NCBI GenBank assembly: GCA_018434075.1
Contig: JAHDQA010000052.1
Span: 1-64,000, forward strand
DNA: 64,000 nucleotides
Source: Tissierellaceae bacterium
GTDB lineage: Bacteria; Bacillota; Clostridia; Tissierellales; Tissierellaceae
Direction of reading: 5' to 3'
The notes below the pieces were generated by a model, which worked only from the letters and a program-made list of their open reading frames with translations, did no database searches and was not told the origin of the DNA. Of the stretch, positions 29,113 through 39,067 are shown piece after piece; the stretch's first letter is position 1; each line of letters starts with the position of its first letter. The position numbers were made by a program, and so were the translations under genes.

Positions 29113-30123
29113 TTACCATCTTGATGCTATCATGCTAACCAAATCAACTACTCTATTGGAATAACCCCACTCGTTGTCATACCAAGATACTATTTTTACC
29201 ATATTGTCTATTACCATTGTTGAATCGGCATCAACAATGGATGATCTCTTATCTTTCAAGAAATCTCTCGATACAAGCAATTCATCAGTGTATCCAAGAA
29301 TTCCCTTTAGCTCATTTTCGCTAGCTTGTTTTAATAATTTGTTAACTTCTTCAGCAGTAGTTGGTTTTTCAACTTCGAAAACAACATCCACTAAGGATAC
29401 TGTAGGTACTGGAACTCTTACAGAAAATCCGTTTAATTTACCCTTTAATTCTGGTAGAACCAACGCAACTGCTTTTGCAGCTCCAGTAGTAGTTGGTATT
29501 ATATTTTCTGCTGCTGCTCTTGCTCTTCTTGGGTCTTTGTGGAATTTGTCATGAACTTGTTGATCATTTGTGTATGCATGAACTGTTGTCATCAATCCTT
29601 TTTTAATTCCCAAGTTGTTTAAAACAACTTTTGCTATTGGTGCTAAGCAGTTTGTTGTACATGAAGCATTTGAAATAATATTGTGTTTCTCAGGATCGTA
29701 TTTATCATCGTTTACTCCCAAAACAATTGTAATATCTTCTCCTTCAGTTGGTGCAGTTATTACTAATTTCTTTGCTCCAGCTTGTAAATGTTTCTCGAAA
29801 TCTTCTCTTTTCTTGAATACTCCAGTTGAATCAATAGCCACATCTACGCCTAGTTCACCCCATGGCAATTTTGAAGGATCCTTTTCTGCAACAACTTTTA
29901 TCTTTTTGCCATTGATTATAATACCTTCATCATAAGTTTCAACAGTGCCGTTAAACTTACCATAAATGCTATCATATTTGAAAAGATGAGCCATTTGCTC
30001 GATAGAACCACCTATTTCATTAATTGCAACGATGTCAAAAGAGTCTGTGTTACTTTCTGCCCATGCTCTAGTTACATCTCTACCAATTCTGCCAAATCCA
30101 CTTAAACCTACTTTTAATGCCAT
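29113..30123 (-). CDS. gap: Glyceraldehyde-3-phosphate dehydrogenase
   Basis: A catabolic type I GAPDH of 336 residues. It has the NAD-binding GLSGFGRIGRDV, the catalytic cysteine in SNASCTTNCLAP, the paired His in HAYTNDQ and the C-terminal WYDNEWGYSNRV. It is the first enzyme gene after cggR, as in B. subtilis and many clostridia, and should be induced when fructose-1,6-bisphosphate relieves CggR. Confidence 0.98.
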   Translation of the reverse strand: MALKVGLSGFGRIGRDVTRAWAESNTDSFDIVAINEIGGSIEQMAHLFKYDSIYGKFNGTVETYDEGIIINGKKIKVVAEKDPSKLPWGELGVDVAIDSTGVFKKREDFEKHLQAGAKKLVITAPTEGEDITIVLGVNDDKYDPEKHNIISNASCTTNCLAPIAKVVLNNLGIKKGLMTTVHAYTNDQQVHDKFHKDPRRARAAAENIIPTTTGAAKAVALVLPELKGKLNGFSVRVPVPTVSLVDVVFEVEKPTTAEEVNKLLKQASENELKGILGYTDELLVSRDFLKDKRSSIVDADSTMVIDNMVKIVSWYDNEWGYSNRVVDLVSMIASRW

Positions 30124-30135
30124 ATAAACTCCTCC

Positions 30136-31173
30136 TTAAAAATTATTTAAAATTATTTTTTTTGCTACTGCTTCGTCAATCACTAAAGTGATATCTTTCC
30201 TGAGTGATGAAATAGCCATAATAGCTTCAGCCTTTTCTTCACCACCCGCTACACCTATAACTTTATCTATCTTTAAATACTTCTTTAAAGACAATCCCGC
30301 TGATCCATACTCTAAAATGTCATCGCCTGCTATATTGAAAAAATGTCCAAACGCTTCAGCTACTGCTTGCTGATTTTCTAAAAATTGTATCTTTTCTTCA
30401 GGCAAATTTCTTCTCTTAGCCATAATGTCTGCTCTCCCAATTCCAAATACAAAGATGTCAATCATCTCGATTAAATCAAGAGTATCCTTTATTTCTTTGT
30501 TCTTATTTGCTAGCTTGTTTACGTCTTGTCCTAAACTATCTGGGATGTATAGAAGTTTATAATTAGCTCCAATATTGTGTGCAAGTCTTGAAGCGACTGT
30601 ATTAGCCTGGGTTTTTAAATCAGTTCCCAAGCCTCCTCTTGCGGGTACAACAGTCACATCTTTAAATTCTTTCTTAGAAAAAGCTTGCTCTGCAACTGCT
30701 AACATTGTATGTCCTCCAGTAACACCAACAATCGAACTTGGTGCTAGATAACTAACTAACAAATCAGAGGCAGTCTTGGCAAGGTCTTTTAGTGTGAATT
30801 CACTTATAGATGAATTCCCACTGACAACATAGCAATCTCTTACACCCAAAATGATCGATACTTCTTTTGAAAGTTCAGGCTTTATCATTATTTTTTTAAA
30901 TAAATCAGAGAGCTCATTTAATACATTTTCACCCTCATCTGTAACATACATACCCATATTTTTTATGTCTAATAAATTTTGTTCAACTAATTTTTCGACT
31001 TCTGTCCTTATATTCCTTTCTGTCATTCCCAACTTCATTGACAACATTCTTCTACCTATTGGCTGATTATTTTTGATTTCTCTAAGAATCATGTACCTTT
31101 TTTCAAATAATTCTAAGGCTTCAGGAACTATTGTCTTCATCATATCAAAAGTATCTAATGGGACCACCTCCAC
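30136..31173 (-). CDS. cggR: CggR, central glycolytic gene repressor
   Basis: A SorC/DeoR-type repressor with an N-terminal winged helix (RRMLSMKLGMTERNIRTEVEKL) and a sugar-phosphate isomerase-like effector domain (GVTGGHTMLAVAE, VPARGGLG, and GVAGGEEKAEAI near the end). B. subtilis CggR senses fructose-1,6-bisphosphate and represses gap to eno. The start is uncertain: GTG at 31173 overlaps a strong GGAGG, and the ATG pair ten codons later (MMKTIVPEAL) aligns better with the usual N-terminus but has no site at normal distance. A CggR-like operator lies upstream. Confidence 0.95.
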   Translation of the reverse strand: MEVVPLDTFDMMKTIVPEALELFEKRYMILREIKNNQPIGRRMLSMKLGMTERNIRTEVEKLVEQNLLDIKNMGMYVTDEGENVLNELSDLFKKIMIKPELSKEVSIILGVRDCYVVSGNSSISEFTLKDLAKTASDLLVSYLAPSSIVGVTGGHTMLAVAEQAFSKKEFKDVTVVPARGGLGTDLKTQANTVASRLAHNIGANYKLLYIPDSLGQDVNKLANKNKEIKDTLDLIEMIDIFVFGIGRADIMAKRRNLPEEKIQFLENQQAVAEAFGHFFNIAGDDILEYGSAGLSLKKYLKIDKVIGVAGGEEKAEAIMAISSLRKDITLVIDEAVAKKIILNNF

Positions 31174-31188
31174 GTTTGGGCATCATTT

Positions 31189-31214
31189 GTCCCTAGGTTT
31201 AATATTTTGTCCCG
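31189..31214 (-). promoter_or_regulatory. CggR-like operator
   Basis: On the minus strand CGGGACAAAA and AGGGACAAAT are direct repeats spaced exactly 20 bases start to start, the spacing of the two CGGGAC half-operators in B. subtilis. They lie 26-51 bases downstream of the -10, again as in B. subtilis, where CggR blocks elongation. The TGTC portions of the B. subtilis repeats are not conserved. Confidence 0.72.
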
Positions 31215-31239
31215 CCATTTTTAAAAAATTTACATACAT

Positions 31240-31268
31240 ATTATACCCAACAATTGCAAATATATCAA
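31240..31268 (-). promoter_or_regulatory. Promoter of the cggR-gap operon
   Basis: TTGATA (31263-31268) and TATAAT (31240-31245) with a 17-base spacer on the minus strand, just downstream of rpoN. Confidence 0.78.
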
Positions 31269-31279
31269 GATATTACAAA

Positions 31280-32641
31280 TTAAAATCTTTTTCTCAATTT
31301 CGATGATGGAATGCTTAATTCTTCTCTATATTTTGCAACCGTTCTCCTTGATATAGAAATACCCATTTGCTCCAATTTATCAGCTATTTGCTGGTCGCTC
31401 ATTGGTTTCTTGGAATCTTCTTTGTCTATGATTTCTCTTATAGTATTTTTAACAGTATCAGATGAAATTAATCCTTCATTTGCTTTTATGGCTTGTGAGA
31501 AAAAATACTTTAATTCATAAATTCCCTTTGCTGTCTGTATGTATTTGCCATTTGTAGCTCTGGAAACTGTTGACTCATGCATTTTAATGTCATCTGCGAC
31601 ATCTTTTAAAGTTAGAGGCTTTAAATAGCCTCCTCCTTTTTCAAAAAAATCAATTTGAAATTTTACTATAGAATCTATTACTTTATATAATGTTTGTTTC
31701 CTTTGTTCAATGCTTTTTATAATCCAAACAGCAGAATTTAATTTTTCTTGTAAAAATTGGCTCGTCGCCTCGTCCGAATTTTTAATGAGTCCCTTGTAAA
31801 AGCTGTTTATATTTAACTTTGGAACTGCTATTTCATTTATAATAACTACATATTCACCATCTATTTTTTCTACTTTTGCATCAGGAATAATATATTTTAC
31901 TTCTTTATTGTCTCCACCAAAAGATCTTCCTGGCTTTGGTTCAAGTAATTTTATTTCATCTGCATACTTTTGGACTTCCTCCACTTCTATGTTTAGCTCT
32001 GTGGCAATTTTAGACAATTTATTTAATGCAATATCTTCTAAATAATTTTCAACTATATTAATTATCAATGAATCCTTTCTATCTCTCAATTGAAGTAGTA
32101 AACATTCTTTTAAATTTCTTGCTCCTACTCCCTCAGGTTCAAATGTCTGTACTATGCCAAGCATAACCTCAACTTCATGCTCTGAAACATTCAATGCTTC
32201 TGCTATCTCTAAAGTGCTTGCTGTTAAATATCCGTTGCTATCTATATTTTGAATAATGTATTCAGCAATCTTATATTCCCTCTGTCCAACGCTAACCATC
32301 GATAATTGTTCTAATAGATATTCTTTAAGAGTTTGGGAAGGCATGAAAAAATTTTCAAATGTAATAGACTTTACGTCCTTGTCTATTTCCTCTTTATAAC
32401 TTATATCGTCGTAATTTTCAATATATTCTTTCCAGTCGATTTCATCAAATCCATCTATAATGTCTTGAGGCTCTTCAATTGAATCTTCAAGCTCTAACAG
32501 TGGGTTTTCTTCTATTTCCCTCAGTATATATTCCTGCAATTCTAAACTAGTATATTGAAGCAATTGAATTGCTTGCCTTAATTCAGGAGTCATTATTAAT
32601 TTTTGGCTTTGCTCTAAAGTTAACTCATAATTAAGTTTCAA
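31280..32641 (-). CDS. rpoN: RNA polymerase sigma-54 factor
   Basis: Sigma-54 directs transcription from -24/-12 promoters with AAA+ activators. The 453-aa protein has the Gln/Leu-rich region I (LEQSQKLIMTPELRQAIQLLQ), core-binding repeats, the helix-turn-helix (MHESTVSRATNGKY) and the RpoN box (ISRRTVAKYREEL) at the end. The start is TTG behind GGAGGGG. It has its own promoter between the grd terminator and cggR. In related anaerobes sigma-54 often serves amino-acid fermentation genes, but no -24/-12 site was recognised here. Confidence 0.97.
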   Translation of the reverse strand: MKLNYELTLEQSQKLIMTPELRQAIQLLQYTSLELQEYILREIEENPLLELEDSIEEPQDIIDGFDEIDWKEYIENYDDISYKEEIDKDVKSITFENFFMPSQTLKEYLLEQLSMVSVGQREYKIAEYIIQNIDSNGYLTASTLEIAEALNVSEHEVEVMLGIVQTFEPEGVGARNLKECLLLQLRDRKDSLIINIVENYLEDIALNKLSKIATELNIEVEEVQKYADEIKLLEPKPGRSFGGDNKEVKYIIPDAKVEKIDGEYVVIINEIAVPKLNINSFYKGLIKNSDEATSQFLQEKLNSAVWIIKSIEQRKQTLYKVIDSIVKFQIDFFEKGGGYLKPLTLKDVADDIKMHESTVSRATNGKYIQTAKGIYELKYFFSQAIKANEGLISSDTVKNTIREIIDKEDSKKPMSDQQIADKLEQMGISISRRTVAKYREELSIPSSKLRKRF

Positions 32642-32668
32642 TTACTTCCCCTCCTCTTGTATGCTTCT

Positions 32669-32697
32669 ATTATATCAAATTATTCAAACATAAACAA
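32669..32697 (-). promoter_or_regulatory. Promoter of rpoN
   Basis: TTGTTT (32692-32697) and TATAAT (32669-32674) with a 17-base spacer. The -35 is embedded in the T-tract of the grdD terminator. Confidence 0.6.
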
Positions 32698-32726
32698 AAA
32701 AACTTAAGGTTGATAACCTTAAGTTT
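32695..32726 (-). terminator. Intrinsic terminator of the glycine reductase operon
   Basis: AAACTTAAGGTT and AACCTTAAGTTT with a three-base loop, then seven T residues on the minus strand. The hairpin starts at the grdD stop codon. Confidence 0.92.
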
Positions 32727-33908
32727 TTAGCAATCTTCAGCTTTTTTTACATTATATCCAGCTTTAGCTAATACATTTATAGCTTCTTTTAAATTTCTCT
32801 CATTTACCATTACTATTGGTCCAGTACAACCCATCCCTGATTCAGCATATATTTGATTTTCCCAAAGTACGCTTACTGCTTCATCAAGTTCCATGATGTC
32901 TATTCCATCTATAGTGCCCGTAACAACCTCTTTTTCTGGCATTTTAACTTCTTTCTTATCTTCTTTCTTAACTGATTCTTTATTTAAAGATTTTAATACT
33001 TCTTTTAAATTGGCTTTATTTGCATTTTCAAACTCATTTTTTGCTATTTCAAATACTCTTCCTTTTACTAAATCCGCTGCGTAGCTTATTGCGTTAGCAA
33101 TTACAGGCGAACCTGATGCTCTTGATATGATTAATACAAGCCTATTATAGTCTTCACCAATGCCAGGTCCATAACCATAACCTAATGCCTCATAGCTACC
33201 ACCTGTTGTATATGAAGAAAAAACTTTCATTAATATGTTGCCTGTTAGTGTGTCAGTAACCATGACATCCGGTGTACCAGCTAATAAATCATTTCCTCTC
33301 ATTACACATCCACCATCAGCTCTGGTTGACTCAGTTAAGTTTATGCCATATCCATTAGAGATCAACTCTTTGAAAATTCTTTCCACTTGTCTTGCCCCAT
33401 CAACATTGAGGATCCCTACTGTTGGATTCTTAACTCCCATAGCTTTAGCTGAAATAATTCCATAAATACCATTTTTGACCATTGCTTCTACTCTGTTTGA
33501 GGAAGATGTTCCAGTTGTTGTAGCTATAAATATCTCTTTGCCCTTTCCAGGAGTTATAACGCGTCCAACAGTCGATACTCCAATTGGAAAACTGTAATGC
33601 ATGGTGACGCAGGAACTTATTTCTCCGTTGTCGAGCATTTCCTCCATCTTTTTATATCCTTCTTCTTCATTTTCAACTATAACTTGGGTTAAGTCAGATT
33701 CAACTTTCGGCCCTATTAATACAACTTCAATAGAGCTATTTCTTTTTTGAGCAAGTTCTGCGCCATTTACGACGTTTAAGATGCCATGCTCACTACCTAA
33801 AGTGGTTATACCGACTCTGATCTTTTCTCCATATTGTCCTGTTTCAAGAGTATCAGCAATATCATTAAATATTTTTGCTACTGTTTTTTTGATGTTTTCT
33901 GATTGCAC
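32727..33908 (-). CDS. grdD: Glycine reductase complex component C, subunit alpha (GrdD)
   Basis: GrdD and GrdC form protein C, which turns the selenium-bound carboxymethyl group of GrdA into acetyl phosphate. The 393-aa protein resembles the PlsX/phosphate acyltransferase fold (RVGITTLGSEHG, then VMVTDTLTGNILMKVFSSY) and ends with a GCTGPIVMV segment. The cysteine there fits the thiol needed for acetyl transfer. The start is GTG behind a GGGGTG site. It is the last gene of the operon. Confidence 0.95.
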   Translation of the reverse strand: MQSENIKKTVAKIFNDIADTLETGQYGEKIRVGITTLGSEHGILNVVNGAELAQKRNSSIEVVLIGPKVESDLTQVIVENEEEGYKKMEEMLDNGEISSCVTMHYSFPIGVSTVGRVITPGKGKEIFIATTTGTSSSNRVEAMVKNGIYGIISAKAMGVKNPTVGILNVDGARQVERIFKELISNGYGINLTESTRADGGCVMRGNDLLAGTPDVMVTDTLTGNILMKVFSSYTTGGSYEALGYGYGPGIGEDYNRLVLIISRASGSPVIANAISYAADLVKGRVFEIAKNEFENANKANLKEVLKSLNKESVKKEDKKEVKMPEKEVVTGTIDGIDIMELDEAVSVLWENQIYAESGMGCTGPIVMVNERNLKEAINVLAKAGYNVKKAEDC

Positions 33909-33918
33909 ATAATCACCC

Positions 33919-35472
33919 CTATTCTTCTAAAAGGTGTGCTGCAAAGTCTCTCATTGCTTCCGCTACAAAGCTTCTTATTTCTTCTTCTGAAATACCTTTG
34001 CTTTCTTCTTTTCTACCATCGTTCTTTTCTATTACTATTGATACTCCATCAAATAAGTTTGTCATTCTCCCTAAGAACAAACTTCCTTTTCCAATAATCA
34101 TCGCTTTATTTACTTTTCCTGATTTAATATCATCTATTGCAAATCCAACATATGGAACTCCTGAAGGAATATGTCCTTGAGTTGGTGCCCAACCTTCCAT
34201 TCCGTGTTTTTCAATAAATTCATTTATCTGAGTTCTATCGAGCTCTCCTCTTTTTACTCCTAAAGCTGCTATCATTTTGTAGTTAGCATTAGGAACATCT
34301 CCAGCTCCTGCAGGTTTAGTAATATCAGGGTTTTGCATTTCAACAGAGTATTTATCAATATCAGTAATCTTTAAATTTCCTCTGTCTAGTGGTGCAGTAA
34401 CTAATGATGTTATTACAGCTTGAGGTGATGAACCAGTTCCAACTGTATGTCTGCCTACTAAATCATTCCTTAAAATTGGGCTTACTCCATCATTTTCGCT
34501 TACTAATACAGCGAAACCACCTACTACATCTTCTAATATTGGCAAACCTTTTTTAACATGATCTTTACCATTCATACCTAATTTTGCAGTTGAACCACCT
34601 GATACTATTAAAACATTCTTAAAAGTCTTTGCTCCAACTAAAGATGCAGCTGAAATCAATGCATGAGTTGGTGCAGCACAGAATCCTCTAATATCAGAAC
34701 CTGAAGCATTGTTTAATCCTGCAAATTCTGCAATTGCTTTTGCAAAATTTCCTCCACCTCTTTGGTTCATATCGCCACAAGCTTCTTCAGAACATTCTAT
34801 GACATATTCTATATCATTAGGATCTATCTTTGTCTTGTCAATTAAATGAAGAGCTGCCAAAACCGCAGATGCTTTTGAAACTAGGTTCTCAAAAATAACA
34901 TGCGCGCTTAAATTTTGGTCAATGTCATGGGCTCTTTTTACGCATCCGACTATGTTATTGTCAAGATAAATCGGCTCTGCCTCTTGCTCATTAATTAGTT
35001 TGTTGATGTCCTCAAATTCTTCTCCATCTTTAAGTCTTGCTACTAATTCATCGCTAATCAATGGGTGATTTGAAAGTTTTTCTTTAGCTGTCTTTGTAAA
35101 TTCTTTAGATAATTTAACTAAGTCAAAAACATCTACAATCTTCATTAAGCCAATAAACTCATCTTCTGGCATAATTTCTCCAAATTTTCCATCTCTTGTT
35201 GCATCTTCAATAGGTTTTTCTACCCATGGTTGAGGAATAATTTTTAAGTCCTCAGGTGTTTTATTGCCGATGTATACTTGATTTGGTAAATATTTAACTG
35301 CTTCTTCAAAAGTCCTTAAACTATTTCTTAAATTTTTAAGATACTCTGAATTTGGATTCAATATTTTCTCTGTGGTTTGTGTTGTTCCATTGTGAACAAC
35401 CATATCTGGTGCATGTACCAATATATAGCTTGCACCTTTAATAACAGCATTACTCAAATGAGTCACCCCCAA
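33919..35472 (-). CDS. grdC: Glycine reductase complex component C, subunit beta (GrdC)
   Basis: GrdC is the larger subunit of protein C and accepts the acetyl group on its way to acetyl phosphate. The 517-aa protein has a thiolase/FabH-like character: HLSNAVIKGASYILVHAPD at the N-terminus, CSEEACGDMNQRGGGNFAKA, and FCAAPTHALI with a likely active Cys. It lies 10 bases before grdD and 63 bases after grdB. Confidence 0.95.
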   Translation of the reverse strand: MGVTHLSNAVIKGASYILVHAPDMVVHNGTTQTTEKILNPNSEYLKNLRNSLRTFEEAVKYLPNQVYIGNKTPEDLKIIPQPWVEKPIEDATRDGKFGEIMPEDEFIGLMKIVDVFDLVKLSKEFTKTAKEKLSNHPLISDELVARLKDGEEFEDINKLINEQEAEPIYLDNNIVGCVKRAHDIDQNLSAHVIFENLVSKASAVLAALHLIDKTKIDPNDIEYVIECSEEACGDMNQRGGGNFAKAIAEFAGLNNASGSDIRGFCAAPTHALISAASLVGAKTFKNVLIVSGGSTAKLGMNGKDHVKKGLPILEDVVGGFAVLVSENDGVSPILRNDLVGRHTVGTGSSPQAVITSLVTAPLDRGNLKITDIDKYSVEMQNPDITKPAGAGDVPNANYKMIAALGVKRGELDRTQINEFIEKHGMEGWAPTQGHIPSGVPYVGFAIDDIKSGKVNKAMIIGKGSLFLGRMTNLFDGVSIVIEKNDGRKEESKGISEEEIRSFVAEAMRDFAAHLLEE

Positions 35473-35535
35473 AAATTCTCTATATTTTAGAAAAGGGTGA
35501 TATTAATCACCCAATCTCTAAAATACTATTTTGTT

Positions 35536-36846
35536 TTAATCTTCAAATACAGTTTGATCTGATACTTCAGTAGTTAAAGCCTTTAATGCTTTTTCTACTA
35601 ACTTCCTTCTTAATGCTTTCTCTTCTTCTGGGCCTAATTGTGGATTCCCAAGTGGATGAGGTATAGCAATTGCTGGAACTATTCTATTTGCGCCAACTGT
35701 CAATGAAATAGGTACTACAGTACAAATATGAACTACTGGTAGTCCCGCTCTTTCAATTTCTTTTACCATCGTTGCACCGCAACGAGTACAGGTGCCTCAG
35801 GTGGAAGTTAGTATAACTGCGTCAACCCCATCAGCTACCAATTCTTTTGCAATTTCACTTGCAAATTTTTTAGCATTTGCTACAGATGTTCCATTTCCTA
35901 CTGTTGAATAATAATATCTGTGAAGTTTGCCAATCTTGCCTTCTTTTTCAAGATCTCTTAATACATCAACTGGCAATACCCTGTCAGCATCTTCGTTCGC
36001 ATATACTGGGTCATACCCACCATGTGCAGTTTGGAATGTATCAGCAGTTAAATCCATTAAGCCTTCTATATCGTATTTACCATACTTTGAAGCAGAACTA
36101 GATTCTATATGATCTGGGTTTCCCTTTGGTACTATACCGCCAGATGTTACAAGAGCAATTTTAGCTTTAGTGATATCTTTTATGGCTGGATTTGGAGTTA
36201 CTCTATCGAAATCTGGCATTGGATACTCAGTTTCATATTTCTCTCCATTTATTTTTTTGATCAACATTTCAACAGCTCTTTGTGAACCTCTTTTATCTGC
36301 AAAATAATTTACTCTAATTCCTCTCTTGATATACCCTTCTTCTTCAGGAGAGCCTATCTTTTCACCTTTTGCTAATTTCAAAGCAAATGGAACTATCTTT
36401 GAAACTGCATCTCTCATTCCCACAGCGCTGTCTTTTGTAGGAATAATGTAGATTGATTTTCTGTACAAATCAACGCCTGGGTTTTCTTCATACATTGCTG
36501 TTAAAGCTGGAATATTTAGCTCGTTTTGTACTGCTTCTGTTATAGCACCACAAGCTACCCCATATCTACCTGCATTGAATGCTGGTCCAGCAATGAACAA
36601 ATCAGGATTGTATTGTTTAACAAGCTCAAGCACTTTTGCTTTAGCTTCTTCTATGTTTTCATTAAAATAACTATCTCCACATATAACTGTAGCAACTATT
36701 TCAGCCTCATCTTTAAAACCAGCTTGTAAAGCCATACCAGGGCCTACTACTCCTTCTCTGACCTCTGGTTTGAAATCAGCTTTTTCTTCTCCACCAATTC
36801 CTGCAAAGAATTGATTTAGATAGTGTACTATTCTTATTTTCCCCAT
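35536..36846 (-). CDS. grdB: GrdB, selenoprotein subunit of glycine-specific protein B
   Basis: GrdB with processed GrdE forms protein B, which binds glycine as a Schiff base and passes the carboxymethyl group to the selenol of GrdA. The 436-aa frame is interrupted by one UGA at 35797-35799 that must be read as selenocysteine (residue 350). Upstream the frame reads AVILTST, downstream GTCTRCGATMVK, giving the family motif UxxCxxC. A short hairpin with GCACC/GGUGC arms (35774-35778, 35791-35795) lies two bases past the UGA and could be the SECIS. Automatic callers would split the gene in two. Confidence 0.96.
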
Positions 36847-36880
36847 TTGTTTCCCTCCTCTCCTAAATTTAGTTGGAGAA

Positions 36881-37354
36881 TTAATATTTTGAATACTGCT
36901 CCCTCATACTTTTTACTTCTTCAATTATAGAGTCAACATCTAAAACCATTTCCATCATACCGATTTGTTCGTCGTATACTTCTGGATCTACTGACTCTTT
37001 AAATTCTGGTTCTACTGCATGATAAACTTTGAGTCCCAACGAGACTCCTGCTAATGGACCTGCATAAGTTGGATCTCCAGCTGTTACTGTTTCTGCAGCC
37101 AAACCTGCTGCTTCAGCTTCAGCGCCACCTAAAACAACTATTGTGTTTTCTGGGCCATATTTTTCAGCTAGTTCCTTAACTCTCTTTTGATTTTCCAAGT
37201 CCATTGCTCCTGCAGCCGTTCAGACAAAGCACTCTGTTGCTGAAAAAATTACTTCTGCAGGAGTGGTTTTTATACATTCTTCAATCGCTGGTCCAGGGAT
37301 TCCGTCCCTATCACCAATGATGATAACTTTTGAATTTTCATCAAAGATTGACAT
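36881..37354 (-). CDS. grdA: GrdA, selenoprotein A of glycine reductase
   Basis: GrdA is the small selenoprotein that carries the Se-carboxymethyl intermediate between proteins B and C and is re-reduced by thioredoxin. The 157-aa frame starts at ATG 37352-37354 ([21 protein letters not shown]) with an AGGAAG site. The UGA at 37220-37222 is selenocysteine 45 in the diagnostic CFVU motif, followed by [11 protein letters not shown]. Without decoding, only the C-terminal 107 residues would be called. The length matches characterised GrdA proteins. Confidence 0.97.
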
Positions 37355-37392
37355 TTTTCCACTTCCTTTCCTTATTTCAATACTTTTTAATT

Positions 37393-38679
37393 CTAATATG
37401 TTCTTGCAGTTAAATTACTGAATCCTATTTCATTTGTTGCGCCAGTTATCGCTTGAATTTCAACGGTAATAGTGCCATCTTCAGCTAAACTACCATTAAA
37501 TCCACCAGCTATGATGTCAACATATTCTAATGAACCAATAACCTTATCCATTGGAGGGAGGGTTATTACTTGGTTTGCATTTCCTGCTGTAACAACTGCA
37601 TCTGCAGCTTTATCAGCATCAGCTAATGACTGGCTTGCGCCATCTCTTCCAGCATATTCATCTGTAATGATTACTGTTTTTATTCCTTTAGCTTCAATCT
37701 TTTTGCAGTTCATAATCAAGTCAGTATCAGGATTTCCAAATCCTTCTTGTGATATTATAACTGCATCCAATCCAAGAAACTCTGCTAATTTTGCTGTCAT
37801 ATTCGAAGATCTTTCTTTGTCAGCTAAATATACATTTTCGTTAGTTATTATAACACCTACAAAATTTAATTCTTTACCATGCACTTTTAGTAAATCCTCA
37901 ATCACTGGATTGTTCAAGTGATGATAAGTTGTGTTTTTATCGCACGCTGAAACACAGTTTCCACTAACTATTGCTCCATCCATAGACTCTGTTGGATACA
38001 TTATAGTTGGTATTATTTGCTTTGCATCTACGCCATATACATATGTGTCATGTAGTAATCCTTGAGTTTGAAGCATTTGTACATATCCTACTTTTGGTAA
38101 ATTTGGATACTTCTTCAATCCCTCTGTAAGCGTATCAACTTCGTATACTTTTACTTCGTCTGGAATGACGTTTCTTGCAGTTTCTCCGAGATATTTAGCG
38201 GCTTTAAATCCTGCTAATCTAACAGCTTTCTCATGTTCATGTTGTTTTAACCCATCTACTGGATCGCAAACCAACACGATATTTATTAGTTTTGAGAAAG
38301 GAGTGTAATCAGCACCAGGTCCTGACATATCTACAATTCCTTCTTGGAATCCAACAATTTTTCCTGTTGTCATTACTGCGCAGCCTTTTAATACATTTGT
38401 TTTCCCTGATCCGACCATATCTACCTTTGATAGAATCCCAGGGAATACTCCTCCAGGACCTTCAACTTTTACCCTTGGTTCAATGACGTCTTTTACAGGT
38501 GTAATTCTTACTTTTTCTCCTGGTTTAGCAATATCAACTTCAACTTTCTTTAAATGTTCATCTTCCATTAATATGTCTATTAACTCTTGCTTATTTATTG
38601 AAAGCACACCTTCTTCAAGTTTAGTTGTATCGCCAAATTGTACATCTTTAATTAGGACATTACCTAATTCTAGACGCAT
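37393..38679 (-). CDS. grdE: GrdE, pyruvoyl proprotein of glycine-specific protein B
   Basis: GrdE is a 428-aa proprotein cut before a cysteine that becomes the pyruvoyl group binding the glycine amine. The expected site is present: [11 protein letters not shown] with Cys242, the residue number reported for Eubacterium acidaminophilum. Other landmarks are [10 protein letters not shown] and [18 protein letters not shown]. It lies between trxA and grdA, the standard order for glycine-specific (not sarcosine- or betaine-specific) systems. Confidence 0.96.
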   Translation of the reverse strand: MRLELGNVLIKDVQFGDTTKLEEGVLSINKQELIDILMEDEHLKKVEVDIAKPGEKVRITPVKDVIEPRVKVEGPGGVFPGILSKVDMVGSGKTNVLKGCAVMTTGKIVGFQEGIVDMSGPGADYTPFSKLINIVLVCDPVDGLKQHEHEKAVRLAGFKAAKYLGETARNVIPDEVKVYEVDTLTEGLKKYPNLPKVGYVQMLQTQGLLHDTYVYGVDAKQIIPTIMYPTESMDGAIVSGNCVSACDKNTTYHHLNNPVIEDLLKVHGKELNFVGVIITNENVYLADKERSSNMTAKLAEFLGLDAVIISQEGFGNPDTDLIMNCKKIEAKGIKTVIITDEYAGRDGASQSLADADKAADAVVTAGNANQVITLPPMDKVIGSLEYVDIIAGGFNGSLAEDGTITVEIQAITGATNEIGFSNLTARTY

Positions 38680-38735
38680 TTACTTCACCTCCCTTAAATA
38701 TTTACATATATCCTAAACTCGTTAGAGTTAGAGGC

Positions 38736-39053
38736 TTAATAATATTTTTTAATTAATTCTTCAACACTTTTTTCTGTTGCTTCGTCTCCCACAACTGAAT
38801 CTATTCTCTCGCCATTTTGGTATATAGCAATTACTGGCAATCCTAAAACTTTTTGTCCTATTGCTACTCTTCTAGCTTTTGTTATGTCTAAAGAAGTAAA
38901 TTTGATTTTATCGCCATATTTTTCTTCCAAGCCATGAACAAATGGCATCAATGCCTTGCAAGGTTCACAAGATGGACTCCAAAAATCTACTAATACTGTA
39001 CCTTCAGCTTTCAAAACTTCTTCTTCAAAATTATCTTTGTTTAATTCGATCAT
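38736..39053 (-). CDS. trxA: Thioredoxin of the glycine reductase system
   Basis: A 105-aa thioredoxin that delivers electrons from TrxB to oxidised GrdA. The active site is WSPSCEPC (Cys29, Cys32), not the usual WCGPC. Thioredoxins in glycine-reductase operons of amino-acid fermenters often deviate from CGPC, so this is likely adapted to GrdA. The cis-proline (GLPVIAIYQNG) is present. It sits between trxB and grdE. Confidence 0.95.
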   Translation of the reverse strand: MIELNKDNFEEEVLKAEGTVLVDFWSPSCEPCKALMPFVHGLEEKYGDKIKFTSLDITKARRVAIGQKVLGLPVIAIYQNGERIDSVVGDEATEKSVEELIKKYY

Positions 39054-39067
39054 TACTACTCCTCCTT

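Noticed and set aside
37472..37921. Long plus-strand frame opposite grdE
   Set aside because: It is a shadow of the grdE reading frame with no ribosome-binding site or recognisable family. The same applies to other plus-strand frames, including 27839-28585 opposite pgk and 53166-53645 opposite acpS-nnrD.
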